A stretch of 64,000 nucleotides of DNA from Ophioderma brevispina (taxonomy: Eukaryota > Echinodermata > Ophiuroidea > Amphilepidida > Ophiodermatidae). The notes beneath the pieces are model-generated. The model had not been told where the DNA came from. It did not search any database and worked only from the letters and a program-made list of their open reading frames with translations. The position numbers and the translations under genes were made by a program. This document shows, one piece after another, positions 47,294-58,699 of the stretch; the stretch's first letter is position 1; each line of letters begins with the position of its first letter. The DNA lies in the NCBI GenBank assembly GCA_023653785.1, contig JAMKCH010012693.1:62001-126000 (forward strand), written 5' to 3'.

Positions 47294-47481
47294 CGAGGAA
47301 TACTTACGCGTAACCTAAAAGTACGCGGCTTTAAAGGCAGTGACACTAACCAAGCGTGTACACACCATGACGCGTTGCAGACTGGATCAAGTTTGGCCGT
47401 GCCCGTGTAGAGGAAACATGGATACGAGATCTGGATCCGATTGATCCGTTCTGGATCTGCGCTGCCGTGTAGATTGCCCCA

Positions 47482-48726
47482 ATAGCTCCCCAATGTGTGG
47501 TATAAAGATTTAACCTTTCGGCGTGTTTCCACAGAACAATCAGAAAAACCCGGAATTTGGTAACCCGGAATTAAATAAATACCGCGCTAACGCTTACCCG
47601 ACACGTTCCACAGAAAGCGTATAATCGGTTATAGTATCGATTCTACACCACATTCCGGTGTAACCGGATGTCTGGAAAGGTGGTGGCCCAGTGCATTGGC
47701 TCCCATCAGTTGTATCGGATTATTGAAACCGGTGTAGAAGCAACTAGAATTGCGCGGTTCTCGGCGTTCGCGATTTGCGATGGGGTACCAAGGTTGTACG
47801 GAACCTTATCAGACGTGACCTGTAGTATTAGTAAACTTTGCCACCTACCTAGGGCCCCTGTCTAACTACCCCAGAGCCCCCTTTACAACTATAACAGTGT
47901 CCACTTTTCCACTTTGAAACCATCTCGCAAAAAAGGTAACATTCGGGTCTGTTAAAAACAACAACAACTTATATCCTTCTTCAGTAACACATCTAAAATG
48001 TTCTCTGTTATAAATCATCTTCAGAAGCCTTCAGATTTCAAATATTTTTTACATTTTATTCACCAACTCTCTCACACTCATTATACATTTCTTCAATATG
48101 ATACCCTCATTTAGGAACATGGAATATTCCGCATTGGTAAGTCTGCAGATGTACTTCATTTCTTGAAATAACTTGCCTCAGAATTCATCCAAAAATCCAC
48201 CTTTTTCCTTCACCAAAACACAACACAAGCCTTTCGACCCTGGAAAAGACTTCAATTCAACACATAGCATATTCAATTTATCGCCCCAAATACTGCTCCC
48301 TCTAAGCAAACCGTCGACAGAATGCTAAAGGCAGTACCTACCCTCAACACGTGCACACTTACTGTCTTCTGCCCACACATTTTTGGACCCTCAAAAGTAG
48401 ACAAATTTTAATATACAGACTAACGTCTGATAATTATAGTCCGGCGTAGTCCGGCTACAACGGTAAGGAATAAGGCACTCAATTTACTTGACTCTTCACG
48501 CAACATTAGTTTCACGCTTTCTTCCGTTATCGTCTATGGAGCCCGGACTATGGCTCCCGCCGGACTATAGTTGCTTTCACGCCGGTATGTTTCCACACGG
48601 AAAGAACCGCGCTACCTCAGGAGACGGGTACGATAATCGGATTTTTTTGGGGCTATCGGATTATGAAAATCTGATTCCGGTGTGTTTCCACAGGTGGGTC
48701 TATCGGATAAATACCGATAGATAGTA
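47482..48726. other. No gene recognised; three TGTTTCCACA motifs
   Basis: TGTTTCCACA occurs at about 47524, 48589 and 48686, with CCGGTGT/CCGGAAT motifs next to it and TATAGTCCGGC motifs at about 48440-48565. This suggests an old element, but I cannot set its limits. Confidence 0.35.
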
Positions 48727-49215
48727 GAGGCGTAATATGACACATGTCCTATACAACCTTGAAAAAATTCTAATAAAAGGACACTTTGTATATTCTGGTA
48801 GGCCTATATATGAATAATTACCCAAAAAAATTGTCCCGCCTTCTTGTTGCTGCGTTGGTCAGATATTCAAGGTTAAAGGTCAACGACCTTTATACGGCCT
48901 GTGATGGGTTATAACTGCTCATCCAATTGGCCTAGAAGCAAAAAGATGGTGTATACCCATGTTTTGGGGGTCAATAAACACAATAAAAACAGTCTTGAGG
49001 CTTACAAAATCTTTCAGCATAGAAAGCACTTTTAATTAAATTTTTCCACGTTTTCTCAACATAAATTAGCCAATTCGTCAGTCTGTACAAGTATCAAATA
49101 AACCAAAACATTGACCATAATCTATAATGAAAACAGCCAAAATACTATTGTAAAATCAGTGGATATTGATGATAACTAATTAACCATTCTTGGACAAATA
49201 TTTCATTTGGACCAC
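48727..49215 (+). repeat. 500-bp direct repeat, copy 1 (uninterrupted)
   Basis: From AGTAGAGGCGTAATATGACA to the AAATCAGTGGATATTG block, it aligns to 61250-61935 in the same orientation. Shared landmarks are CTAATAAAAGGAC, CAATTGGCCTAGAAGCAAAA and TTAGCCAATTCGTCAGTCTG. This copy lacks the 202-bp insertion carried by copy 2. It runs straight into the foldback left arm. Confidence 0.85.
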
Positions 49216-49336
49216 ATCAGAAGCCTCATTAGTCGAATATCTACGGAAGGTATCCGCTGCCCCCAAGACTCTACCAAACCAACTTTTTTAGCTTTGTTCC
49301 TAAAACACATTTGAGATGTTAACAAAATAAATTTCC

Positions 49337-50240
49337 CGGCACTCTCGCAATATTCAAGATGGCGTCCAAAATGGCCGCCAAAATAGGCAAAATTAAAGAA
49401 AATTGGGTATTTAATATAAAAACAAGTCATAAATTCATCAAATTAATGTTAGATTATAGCTGCCTGGTCAGTGGCATTTAAATTCTAGTATTTAAAGTTT
49501 TTGCCATATCTTAAAATCCAAGATGGCGCCCAAAATGGCCGCCAAAATAAGCAAATTAAAGAAAATTGGGTATTTAATATAAAAACAAGTCATAAATTCA
49601 TCAAATTAATGTTAAGATATAGCTACCGGGTTATTGGCATTTGAATTCTGGTATTTGAAGTTTTTGCCATGTCTAAAAATCCAAGATGGTGCCCAAAATG
49701 GCCGCCAAAATAGGCAATATGAAAGAAAATGAGGTATTTAATTTCAACAATAAATTGGTAAAATTTAAATTTAGATATAGTTGACTGGTCATTGGCATTT
49801 ATTTCTAGTATTTGAAGTTTTTGCTATATCTAAAAATCCAAAATGGTGCCCAAAATAGGTAAAATTGCACAAAATTGTACGCATCATCGCTAAGTTAAAG
49901 AAAATGGGATATTTAATATCAAACATGTAAAAAAAATGGTAAAATTAATATTTAAATATAGTTGCCTGTTCATTGGCATTTAATTTCTAGTATTTTAATT
50001 TTTTACCATATCAAAAAATCCAAGATGGCACCCAAAATGGCCGCAAAAATAGGCAAAATGAAAGAAAATGAGGTATTTAATTTCAACAATAAATTGGTAA
50101 AATTTAAATTTAGATATAGTTGACTGGTCATTGGCATTCATTTTCTAGTATTTGAAGTTTTTGCCATATCTAAAAATCCAAAATGGTGCCCAAAATAGGT
50201 AAAATTGCACAAAATTGTACGCATCATCTCTAAGTGTGGT
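49337..50240 (+). repeat. Foldback left arm: six ~163-bp tandem units
   Basis: After a CACTCTCGCAATATTCAAGA start, units beginning CAAGATGGCG/CAAAATGGTG lie at 49355, 49519, 49682, 49839, 50021 and 50179. Each carries AAAATGGCCGCCAAAATAGG, AAAGAAAATTGGGTATTTAA and GTTTTTGCCATATCT. The same units occur in reverse orientation at 53575-54135. Confidence 0.88.
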
Positions 50241-50274
50241 AAATTTGTAAAATAATACATTAATTTACACTAAC

Positions 50275-51260
50275 TTAGAATTCCTCAGACGGAAATCCAG
50301 GAAAGTTTGCCGTTTGGTGGAGTCTTTCGGATTTGTTATCAACTATGCCAAATCCCAGTTGGACACTTCCCAGCACCCTAGTTTCTGGGAGGTGTCACAG
50401 ACCTCAATACAGGGAGGGTAAACCCAACGTACCAGAGTGTCGTGTCCAGGATTGACACAGTGTGCAGAGATGATCAATGGCCAAAAGCCAGCACCGTCAC
50501 AGTTGTGGCTTAGGTTTTAGGCTTCACTACACCATTTTACTCTCAATCTCGTTCTTCTGAAGCCTCATTTTAGACCTAAACTGGGGAATGATCCGCCCAC
50601 TTACTTTTTGGCGTAGCTTTCCATCGGGCACCCTCCCTGACCTTGACGACAGCTGCGTCCAAGCTCGGATGAGAGGCATATTTTCAGACTGAATGTTCAG
50701 GCAGGTGGACACCAACCTAGGCACGCCAGACCTATCAACATGTGGAAGTTTGGGCAATGATTCTAGCCACTTCATGGACTGTGACACCGTAGTCACGGCA
50801 AACCATTAGTCGCGCGGCAACAGACAGTTAATCCTACCTGAACGAGGGCGGAACAAGGAGACGGAGGCTCTGTCGGGAACGCGCAACGCTTCCACATGCT
50901 GTTACTATGGTGCCGAAATGGGACATCAAACTGCAATGCAGCACCTCATGGATAGCACAAGTCTAGTTCCTCAGATTGAATGGCCACATGTCCCGGGGGG
51001 GGGGGGTCATCATCACATGTGGATCTGTTTGCCATTCGTTTGAATAACTAACTTCATACATAATTTACATGGGAGGTGGACAAAAGGCAGTCGGGCGGTA
51101 CGCCGTGACGGCGGATTGGTCAAAAATAACGGGTTACGATTTCAGCCAAGTGGCTTTGATCCCGAGGGTACTTGAGAAGGTGTCCCGGTCAAAACATCTG
51201 GTGCTGATCATGGCTCCTATGTGACCAAGCTGCACCAGTTGGTGTCCTCAACCATGGACA
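50275..51260 (+). mobile_element. DIRS-like retrotransposon, reverse transcriptase/RNase H remnant
   Basis: Near 50320-50390 the reading is ESFGFVINYAKSQL followed by a block ending in SFWEVSQ, the end of the reverse transcriptase domain in DIRS-type elements ('GF.IN..KSQL.PSQ...FLG'). Near 51150-51240 it reads ALIPRVLEKVSRSKHLVLI and then MAPM with a stop where W is expected. This matches the 'LI.RVL.K...S....LLIAP.WP' segment after RNase H. Intervening sequence is full of stops and includes a G13 run at about 50996-51008. DIRS elements integrate by a tyrosine recombinase, and a recombinase remnant lies at 62.45-63.02 kb on the other strand. Confidence 0.62.
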
Positions 51261-51924
51261 GTTTGCATCGGCCTGTGGTGCTCGGACCACGCGGTTAATC
51301 CACTGACAGCACCTACCCCGTATAGCAGACTTCTCCATGGTTGTTTGAGGTGCTCATTTCTATTTCTACGACCGCCCAGGTGCCATTGCCGCTGTTTCCA
51401 CCATGGCTCAGAGATGGCATGACAGTTTCTTCGAGTGTGGCCCCCACTTCCCCCATTAAAGGAATGTTTGTGGAGAGGCATCCGGGTAGGTGGTTGCTTC
51501 CACAATGGGTCTTTCCTCTACTGCTCCAACACCTTACCTCAGAGGACTTTCAGCCCTTGTCGGAGCTCAATCTTGACCTGGACAAGATGACGTTTTTTTT
51601 TTGTAATGAAGAGGTCAAGATCGGATGACTATTTCCCATGTCTTCATTTGATGGACCCGTTCCCAATCCACTTTTTGGGCGCTCTCTTCTGGGGCTTTCT
51701 TCTCTTGACGTGCTGGAGGCTACCGGTGATGACACCCACAATGTTCCAAAACGGTTTTGCAGTGTATCGAAAGATGTATGGGCAGAGGTTTGGGCAGATG
51801 GACTATTGTGGCCTCTCTGCAGGTCAAAGTGTAACATCTGGACACCAGTAGGTGTAGACGTAGAAGCCTTCTTTTTCTTTGTTGCAAAATTATACAGATG
51901 GCGTCCGCAAGGATAAATATTAGG

Positions 51925-52625
51925 CCATGTACTATTTATTTTATATGTTAACGACAGTGCCAATACATCCTCAATATTAATTCATAACATTGCTGATGAC
52001 ACAACCATTCTATATTCAAATAGAGATCTATTCAATAAATAGACTTAATTAATAATGAGTTAGATGAAATCACAAACTGGTTTAAAGCACAGTACAAATG
52101 TTGTAAACGCCAAACAGCAAAACAAATTATATTGATTATGGGACCCGAAAAGTCAAATGGTATTATGATAAATTTAATGTTACTTAGATGGAAAAGCTTG
52201 TCCGAGTGGACAAAACAAAGTTTTGGGTGGTGATTGATAGATGAGAACCTAAATGGAAACATCATATTGATGCTACAGCGAATGTGAATTTAATAAAATA
52301 TTGGCTATGCTCAACCAAATGAAACATTCCTACCGAGCGTTTCTAACCTCCTCTATTATACATTAATTCTCCCTTATCTACAAACACTATAACCAATATG
52401 CTACCAAAAGTATTGGACACATTATTTTCTCAAAACGAGCAAACATTATGACCATCAACACATGATTTGCCAACAATTATAATTTGACTAGGAATTAAAC
52501 TACTTTTGCATTAAAAACTGTTCGTTCTGCTGGACCTATTCTCTGGAATTCATTGGATGATAATATTAATTCGTAAATGCTGTGGTACACTTCCGAAAGC
52601 AATACAAAAATGACTTAATTTTGAA
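51925..52625 (+). mobile_element. CR1/Jockey-like LINE, reverse transcriptase to C-terminus
   Basis: Frames read LGHVLFILYVND, then IADDTTILYSN (the catalytic double aspartate is intact at about 51996-52001), NNELDEITNWFKA, IMGPEKSN, LIDENLN, LLYYTLILPYL, and near 52530-52610 VRSAGPILWNSLDDNI, the C-terminal 'GP..WNSL' signature. Many frameshifts are present. The last coding residues are interrupted by the hAT-like MITE at 52631. A 3' UTR-like T-rich tail follows to about 53220. Confidence 0.82.
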
Positions 52626-52630
52626 TTATG

Positions 52631-52983
52631 CATAGGCGTAAATCCCGGGGGGATGGGGGGGGATATATCCCCCCAATATTTTGATGAAGGGGGATGGTCA
52701 ATACGATCATCCCCCCCAATGTTGATGCCTGTCCATGTGTTTTTGACCAAAAATAACCTCATATTTTACCATAATAGTTTAAAATTGCTAATTTTTCGCT
52801 CGCGTCGCGCGCATTTTCTTCTAATTACAATTACATTTAACGATATTAGCTTCGAAATGGCAAAATTTTTAGCGCGCTTAGCGCGCACATGTGCTAGTAA
52901 TCGATCTTTTCGGCAAACCCCGTTCATTCATAAATATTCATCAAACCCATCCCCCCCAATGTCAAAAGAAATTTACGCAACTA
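52631..52983. mobile_element. hAT-like MITE with 8-bp target duplication
   Basis: GAATTATG flanks both sides (52623-52630 and 52984-52991). Ends are CATAGGCGTAAATCCCGGGG and, reverse-complemented, TAGTTGCGTAAATTTCTTTT. Inner G7/C7 blocks pair with each other. The centre holds GCGCGC-rich stretches (CGCTCGCGTCGCGCGC, AGCGCGCTTAGCGCGC). An 8-bp duplication is typical of hAT transposases. It sits at the C-terminal end of a LINE. Confidence 0.78.
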
Positions 52984-53230
52984 GAATTATGAGTAATTTC
53001 CCTTCCCTCTTGGATCTTGCCTGGTTGTGCTTGTTCAAAGTGATTCGTTAGGGGTTGTATAGTTTATGATCTGTGTATGTACTTTTCTTTCTTTTTTTCT
53101 TTTTAGTTTTAGGGGATGTCGCGTGTCTGGGGCCGTTTGTTCATCTCCACATGTTGTATTGTTTGTTCCTTTTAACTCGTTATATTTTTCATGGAAATGA
53201 TAAAAATTTATGAATTTATGATTATGTAGC

Positions 53231-53506
53231 TTAGGGCAGGTGGTTTACGAGGCTTTTAATGAATTCACTAGAAAATCCTATGGCATATCTTCCTGGTCTT
53301 TGATCCACCACCTGAACTTTCATCAGTGGCATCGGTGCAGGAATTAGGCCGCGGAGGTGGTATTGTAGTGTATTAATTTTTAAAATAACCATTGGTGCTA
53401 CACTTTTAATCATGTGCACAGTTTGTTCTGCACTTTTACTTATCTTGCGTGAGCCTTTTTGGGCTTTGTCTTGGATTTTCAGATAATGGCAAAAAATTAA
53501 ATACAA
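53231..53506 (-). other. Unrecognised 91-codon ORF
   Basis: The minus-strand frame reads KIQDKAQKGSRKISKSAEQT and then MIKSVAPMVILKINTLQYHL. It has mixed composition and no repeat structure, but no family is recognised. It lies between the LINE 3' end and the right foldback arm, so it may be transposon-derived. Confidence 0.25.
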
Positions 53507-53569
53507 GAAATAAATGCCATGACCAGCAGTCTTATTAATTTTCTCAATTATTACATGTTTGATAATTAT

Positions 53570-54135
53570 ACTAATTACAAAATTTCTTTAATTTTGCCTA
53601 TTTTGGCGGCCATTTGGCACCTCTGGATTTTACGCAAACAAAAAAGTCCATATACTTAAATGTAAAATGCGAATGAACCAGCAAGTAATCTAAATATTAT
53701 TTTAAACACATTTGTTACATTTTTTTTTTATATTAAAATACCCATTTTCTTTAATTTTGCCTATTTTGGCGGCCATTTTTGGGGCTCCATTTTGAATTTT
53801 TAGACATGGAAAACTTCAAATACTAGATATAAATGCCAATAACCAGGTACTGATATCTTAACATTATTTTATGAATGATTACTTGTTTTGATATTAAAAA
53901 CACCCGATTTTCTTATTTTGCCTATTTTGGAGGCCATTTGGGTCGCCATCTTGGATTTTTAGATTGGCAAAAACTTCAATACTAGAATTAAAAAATGGCC
54001 ATGACCAATAGCTATTTCCATCATTAATTTTATGAATGTATTACATTGGTTTTGATATTAAATACCCAACTTTCTTTAATTTTGCCTAATGGCGACCATT
54101 TTGGACCGCCATCTTGAATCGCGAGAGTGGGGTGT
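53570..54135 (-). repeat. Foldback right arm: four ~162-bp tandem units, inverted
   Basis: TTTTGCCTATTTTGGCGGCC-type motifs lie at about 53594, 53756, 53917 and 54081, giving periods of 161-164 bp. The arm finishes CGCCATCTTGAATCGCGAGAGTG, whose reverse complement begins CACTCTCGCGATTCAAGATG. That mirrors the left arm's CACTCTCGCAATATTCAAGA. Confidence 0.88.
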
Positions 54136-55618
54136 TATGACGTCTCGTCGAAGTCAAAGGTCAGAAAATACCTTTACAAACACAAATAAATGAGCCTGGT
54201 GCACCAAATGATCTGAATTTTATATAATAAAACAATTTTAATGATCTTTAATTGGTTTTGGTTCAAGAATTTCTTGGTATGTTCAAAAAACAAACACAAA
54301 CGAACTTTACACACAATTTTATACTCAAGGGTTCTTGGGTCCGTGTTGTAAGCGTTGCAGTTCAACGAATGAGATGTTCCATCACAGCGACGACTCCAAA
54401 AAGACAGCGCATTAATAACGTTTTATGAAGATTTTATGCGGAGGAAACGGATTTGTCCACTGCAGAGAATGTGTTAAATGGCTCATTGGTCTCGGTCATT
54501 GTTTCGCCACTTTGCATAGAGCCCCGCCACCGTTCATTCACGTCATGTTGGCTTCCGGCTCCGTTTACCAATTGGGGCGTCGTCATTTCTCCCGGGCTTT
54601 GGCTGGTTTTTCCCGCCTCCGTCTGTCACATCGCATCAATCAGATCTGCGTATAGAAGGTCTGGTTTTAGTTACTTGACAATAATTGTTTTTCCCACCCC
54701 CTCTCCCTTTGTGTATAGAGGGAGGAATGCACCAGTTTTTATCTTTCATATTCTAGCCAAAGTCCGCTCATTGCATTTAAATTTTGGTTCATTCATTGAT
54801 ATGGCAATTTTATCTTTACGGATACAGATGTGAGGCGAGCCAAATAACTGACTTCCGCTCTGCAGTTTATGCTCTATGTATTAATTACAGCGATTTATCA
54901 ATGTTTTATGCTGGCAATAGCAAATATTAATGGTATTTTCCATTTAATTTAGTTCAGGAAATCCCTAGGGTATTTAAACGTTCAGATTTTCCGTGCACTC
55001 AGTCTCAGCCTATTGCATTTAATTCAATTATTAAGATTGCAATTTATCTTAGATTTGTGATGCCTGCGCGCTTTTAGAGTTAGCTGACTTCAGGTTCAAC
55101 ATTTTATTTTAATATTCAAACAACTGTTTTAAGGCAGTTCTTGAGGTAGTTGACTTTAGGAGCCCTTTATTTAAACTGTTTTTGATACAATTAAATATCC
55201 AATATTCTAATTTATCCCTAGACTGATGCGAGTTACGCCATGCTAATGGTTCATATTATCCAAATAAGTAATGTTCAGCCTGAAATTTGGTACATGGTTT
55301 CTCTGTGATAGTAAATCATGATGTATTTAATTTTTGGCTTTGTAGTAATTACATTAATTTGGTGAAAATTTTTTTTGGCAAGAGGAAACCCTGTCTTCAT
55401 GCCAAGTGCATGCAATCATAAGAATTTATTATTTACATATGTGGCGTTTCATACTAAATAATATCGCATATGTGCTTTCAGACAATTGCATTTTGGCTTT
55501 ACAGATGGCTCAATCTGTGGTATGGTTTTACACATGTATGGGGAAGCTGTCTCCAAAGTAACCCCATGGTTGTTTTGAAATGAACTGTTCTCAAAAAAGC
55601 CAAGCCATTATTGAAGAA
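54136..55618. other. No gene recognised
   Basis: Overlapping ORFs of 76 and 126 codons at 54425-54833 in different frames have no recognisable similarity. The rest is AT-rich. Confidence 0.3.
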
Positions 55619-55852
55619 CTAATTGTTGTTTGGAGAACCTGTTATGAATGAAATCAAGGACTTTGGCCTACGCACGATGTGATGCAATTGGCAAACCTTT
55701 GTCTTGTCCCATTCTTTGTCTATGGACAAGTTCACATAAATATCCATGGTATATTCCATGCGAATCTTCTGAGACTTGAAGGTAATTTTGTCCAGCAGTT
55801 CAAGACGACAAGGTTTTCCCTCGACGACACTAATTTTCTGCAATACAGTCCA
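55619..55852 (-). other. Possible coding exon or element fragment, product unknown
   Basis: On the minus strand a CTGTATTGCAG acceptor-like site is followed by KISVVEGKPCRLELLDKITF, then KSQKIRMEYTMDIYVNLSID and KEWDKTKVCQLHH. The composition looks protein-like, with balanced charge and hydrophobicity. A GTTTGC donor could end it at about 55691. No family is recognised. Confidence 0.28.
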
Positions 55853-56494
55853 GGTATTCTACCACCATCAGTCTGTCGCTAATGTCCTCATTTAGGACCA
55901 CAAACTGGAATCCCTTTTGATTCCAAACTAAAGCTCTTTTGGCTTAAAAGACGGCAGCAAACAGTTGAATTAGCTTTTAAGCTCCGGCGGTCTCCAAAGT
56001 ATGATATATCCTGGCACTATGTATAACCAAATCTACCATTATTGTAGATTAAAACTAGCTATAACCATACTGTATAGCTCCTGATTACAACTGCTGGCGA
56101 ATCAAAACTTTTGCAACTCGGCTTTATACCATTATTTCACAAAGTTCCCAAGTCTTAAAATAGATATTACCACAGCATCATGCATAAACATAACCTAGCA
56201 CTGTCAAATCAGATTTCACAAAAATTTCATCATCTGAATGGCACCATCTCACATTTATAACTCATGGGGAATCCCCAGATCATGTAATGTGTTTTGATCT
56301 TAAAGCAAAAACAAGTTGACTCAGTTTCTATGTTTACATCCTGGGGAATTCCCACTTCTCCTATTGTGCAATCTATCAGACACTAGGGAATCCCCTGCTC
56401 TCTTTTTATCATAAACAAGTACTTTTCCCGTGAGAAATCTTTTCTCAAATAAAATTGAGAAAATAATACTTTAATCAAAATTTTGAGGGTAATA

Positions 56495-56880
56495 TAACAC
56501 GGGAAATTATTTTGTTAACATCTCAAAAGTGTTATAGGACCATAAAACAAATAGTCAAAGAAAATTGATGTTTGACCTGGAACAAATTGCTATCAAAGGT
56601 TTTTTTTTTTGCACAATGCATTTGCTTAAGGTACCTAAAAGTCCTAGGAAATCCGAGTTGCAGAAATATGCCTAATTTGCATAAATTCAAAATGGCCGCC
56701 ATTTTTGTTAATATCTTGAGTTCTGAGACTCGTAGCAGAATAATTTTGGTATCTATACCCATGTTTTCAAGGTCTATGAACACAATTATGACAGTACTAA
56801 TAGCATAGGATGATTGGTTCAGGCTTAATTTGCATAATCCAAAATGGCAGCCATTTTGATAGATTTTTGTCCACATCTCG
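56495..56880 (+). repeat. ATGGCCGCCAT-containing repeat, plus copy
   Basis: TTGCTATCAAAGGTTTTT, CACAATGCATTT, GTTGCAGAAATATG, AATTTGCATAAATTCAAAAT and GGCCGCCATTT occur in order. The reverse complement of 60640-60985 shows the same order. The flank at 56495-56540 (GGGAAATTATTTTGTTAACA) also matches the reverse complement of 49305-49338. Confidence 0.78.
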
Positions 56881-57655
56881 AAATCAGAGTCACAAAGGAA
56901 GTCTAATATTGTGTTATACACATAATTCTGTGATCAATTATTGCAATGTGAATTGCCAATGTGATGATGAGACACCTTCTTCTTAATTAGCATAAATCAA
57001 CGGACAAGAAAAGCAAAGCCAACGGTAATAATTGTTGGACACTTAATGATACGCCTAAGATTCCCCTTCCATGGCAATGTGAACTTGCCAATATATGGCA
57101 CCAATATGGTTAAAAATAAACAATAAACAAACTGAAACAAATTTGTCCAATTTTCATATTATACCGTCTTAATTTCAACCCCAGTTTGATGTGAGAGATA
57201 TGAAAATGTGATTTTGTAATCCCATAGAGTAATGTGTTTGTAAAAGCAATATTCCCTCATAACATCCAAACCAAATATCCTTAGCCCTAATATTTCACAG
57301 CAAATGAGAAAAAATAGTAGGTTTCTTAAAAATAACAAAACTTTTGCACTTACTGGTAAATCTGGGGGTCAATGGGGACAAGGCTATTAGGAATCGGACA
57401 ATGGCCATGTAATTCTATCTACATTATAGCAAACTTATCAATATTACGTATCGCTTAACTTCGTTGAATCTGGTTATTTTTGGTAATGTCTAACCAGAGG
57501 GGGGAGGGGGGGTTGATGAAACTCCATATGTGACCTGATCCCACGAAAACCGGATAAATAAAGTCGGGGGACTTTTTCATTTTAGAATGTAAGATTTAAA
57601 TGCTGATAAAACAAGCTTTAAAATGATGTACCAATTTAAACTGCAATTCCTTTTG

Positions 57656-57890
57656 TCAATCAAAAAAATAATATTGGCCCTTGGATTTTCTTTTGTTTTC
57701 TATTGATGTTATCGCAAGTATTGACTCTTCTTCCTTAAGTGATATGGCGACTTTGTCCGGGTTTTGTGGGAGCCGGTCACATATTATTTCCATTAGACAC
57801 CCTCTTTGACTTGTTTGTGCATCAATGTAGATATGGTTCTTCTCTATCCATGATATCAAAGTAAGTACCAAAATTCCCAGCATCCGGCTT
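57656..57890 (-). other. Possible coding fragment, product unknown
   Basis: The minus-strand frame reads YIDAQTSQRGCLMEIICDRL, then PQNPDKVAISLKEEESILAI and SIENKRKSKGQ. The adjoining frame upstream reads DAGNFGTYFDIMDREEPY, so one frameshift could join them. The composition is protein-like but I recognise no family. It may be a decayed transposon ORF. Confidence 0.28.
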
Positions 57891-58164
57891 AAGTAACGTC
57901 TTTAAGACGTGCATTAAAAGGCACGGTTGCCCTTGCAAAATTGGTGAAATCAGTTTGTGTACAAAGGGTAGGAAAATTTGAATTTGTGGGCTAAATAAGA
58001 CAACAAACCTTAAATGTAACACAACTACTAAAAGTTTTATATAAAATGAAACATTTTGCTTTAAGAGCAAATACATGTATATGGTGTGTACCAATTTACA
58101 TTAAAGTATAGGAGGATTAACCATCCCTCAACTTTGGTGGCTATGCTGGCTTCATAGGTTTTTG

Positions 58165-58691
58165 TCGTGCTGCCCAGCAGTGTAGCCAAAACCACAAGTT
58201 GTCGTGTTGTCGCGACTTGCTGTTTTTGTCGCGCGACAAAAAAAGTTGCTGCGCGTGTCGCTGCGACAGTCTCGCGAGTATTTCATACTTTTTTCGTGGT
58301 TTTTGGCGGGGGGGTGGGAGAACGGCTCAAATCTTGGCGCCATTTGTTTTACGTTGGATCGTTCACCCAAATCCCAAAAAGAATCATTTGAGCGAGTCCC
58401 ATCGTGCGGAGGAGTTTACAATATGTAAATACTTCGTGCATTTTCATTGGTCAGTAGTTTTTACGGCATTGGGTGGGGTCGCAGAGAAGAAACGTTGAGT
58501 TCAAGTAAACTCTTCGCTGTCTGTCGCAGGGAGCAGCAACGACAATAATCGATTTATCGGCTTGTCGCAGCTTGTCGCAGCATGGTCGCAGCTTGTCGCG
58601 GCGACATGGCAAATTTTATGGTCACGTGTTAACTACGATTGCGAGGCGTTGTTGCACAAATTACTTGTCGTGCGACACTGCGACAGCACGA
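58165..58691. mobile_element. TIR element with repeated TTGTCGC motifs
   Basis: The left end TCGTGCTGCCCAGCAGTGT and the right end, reverse-complemented, TCGTGCTGTCGCAGTGTCGC are inverted. At least ten TGTCGC/GCGACA motifs in both orientations fill the ends (for example GTTGTCGCGAC, TTTGTCGCGCGACAAA, and four tandem GCTTGTCGCAGC-like units at 58560-58600). About 527 bp, no transposase. Confidence 0.75.
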
Positions 58692-58699
58692 AAAGAAGG

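Larger units (their letters stand above)
44916..47481. mobile_element. 2.6-kb region bounded by inverted repeats (outer element)
   Basis: The left end TGGGGCAATCTACACGG is followed by AGCGCAGATCCAGA and CGGAT. The right end, reverse-complemented, is TGGGGCAATCTACACGG followed by CAGCGCAGATCCAGA and CGGAT. The 17-bp terminal block is identical. No matching target duplication is visible. The interior holds two further TIR structures (45009-46067 and 46149-47293) and no recognised transposase. Confidence 0.65.

Noticed and set aside
51550..51963. 137-codon minus-strand ORF near the DIRS remnant
   Set aside because: Considered as a DIRS Gag-like ORF. The serine/threonine-rich composition is suggestive but no conserved residues were recognised and the opposite strand is equally open.
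54425..54833. ORFs of 76 and 126 codons
   Set aside because: Two overlapping frames of similar length with no recognisable residues. No evidence favours either.
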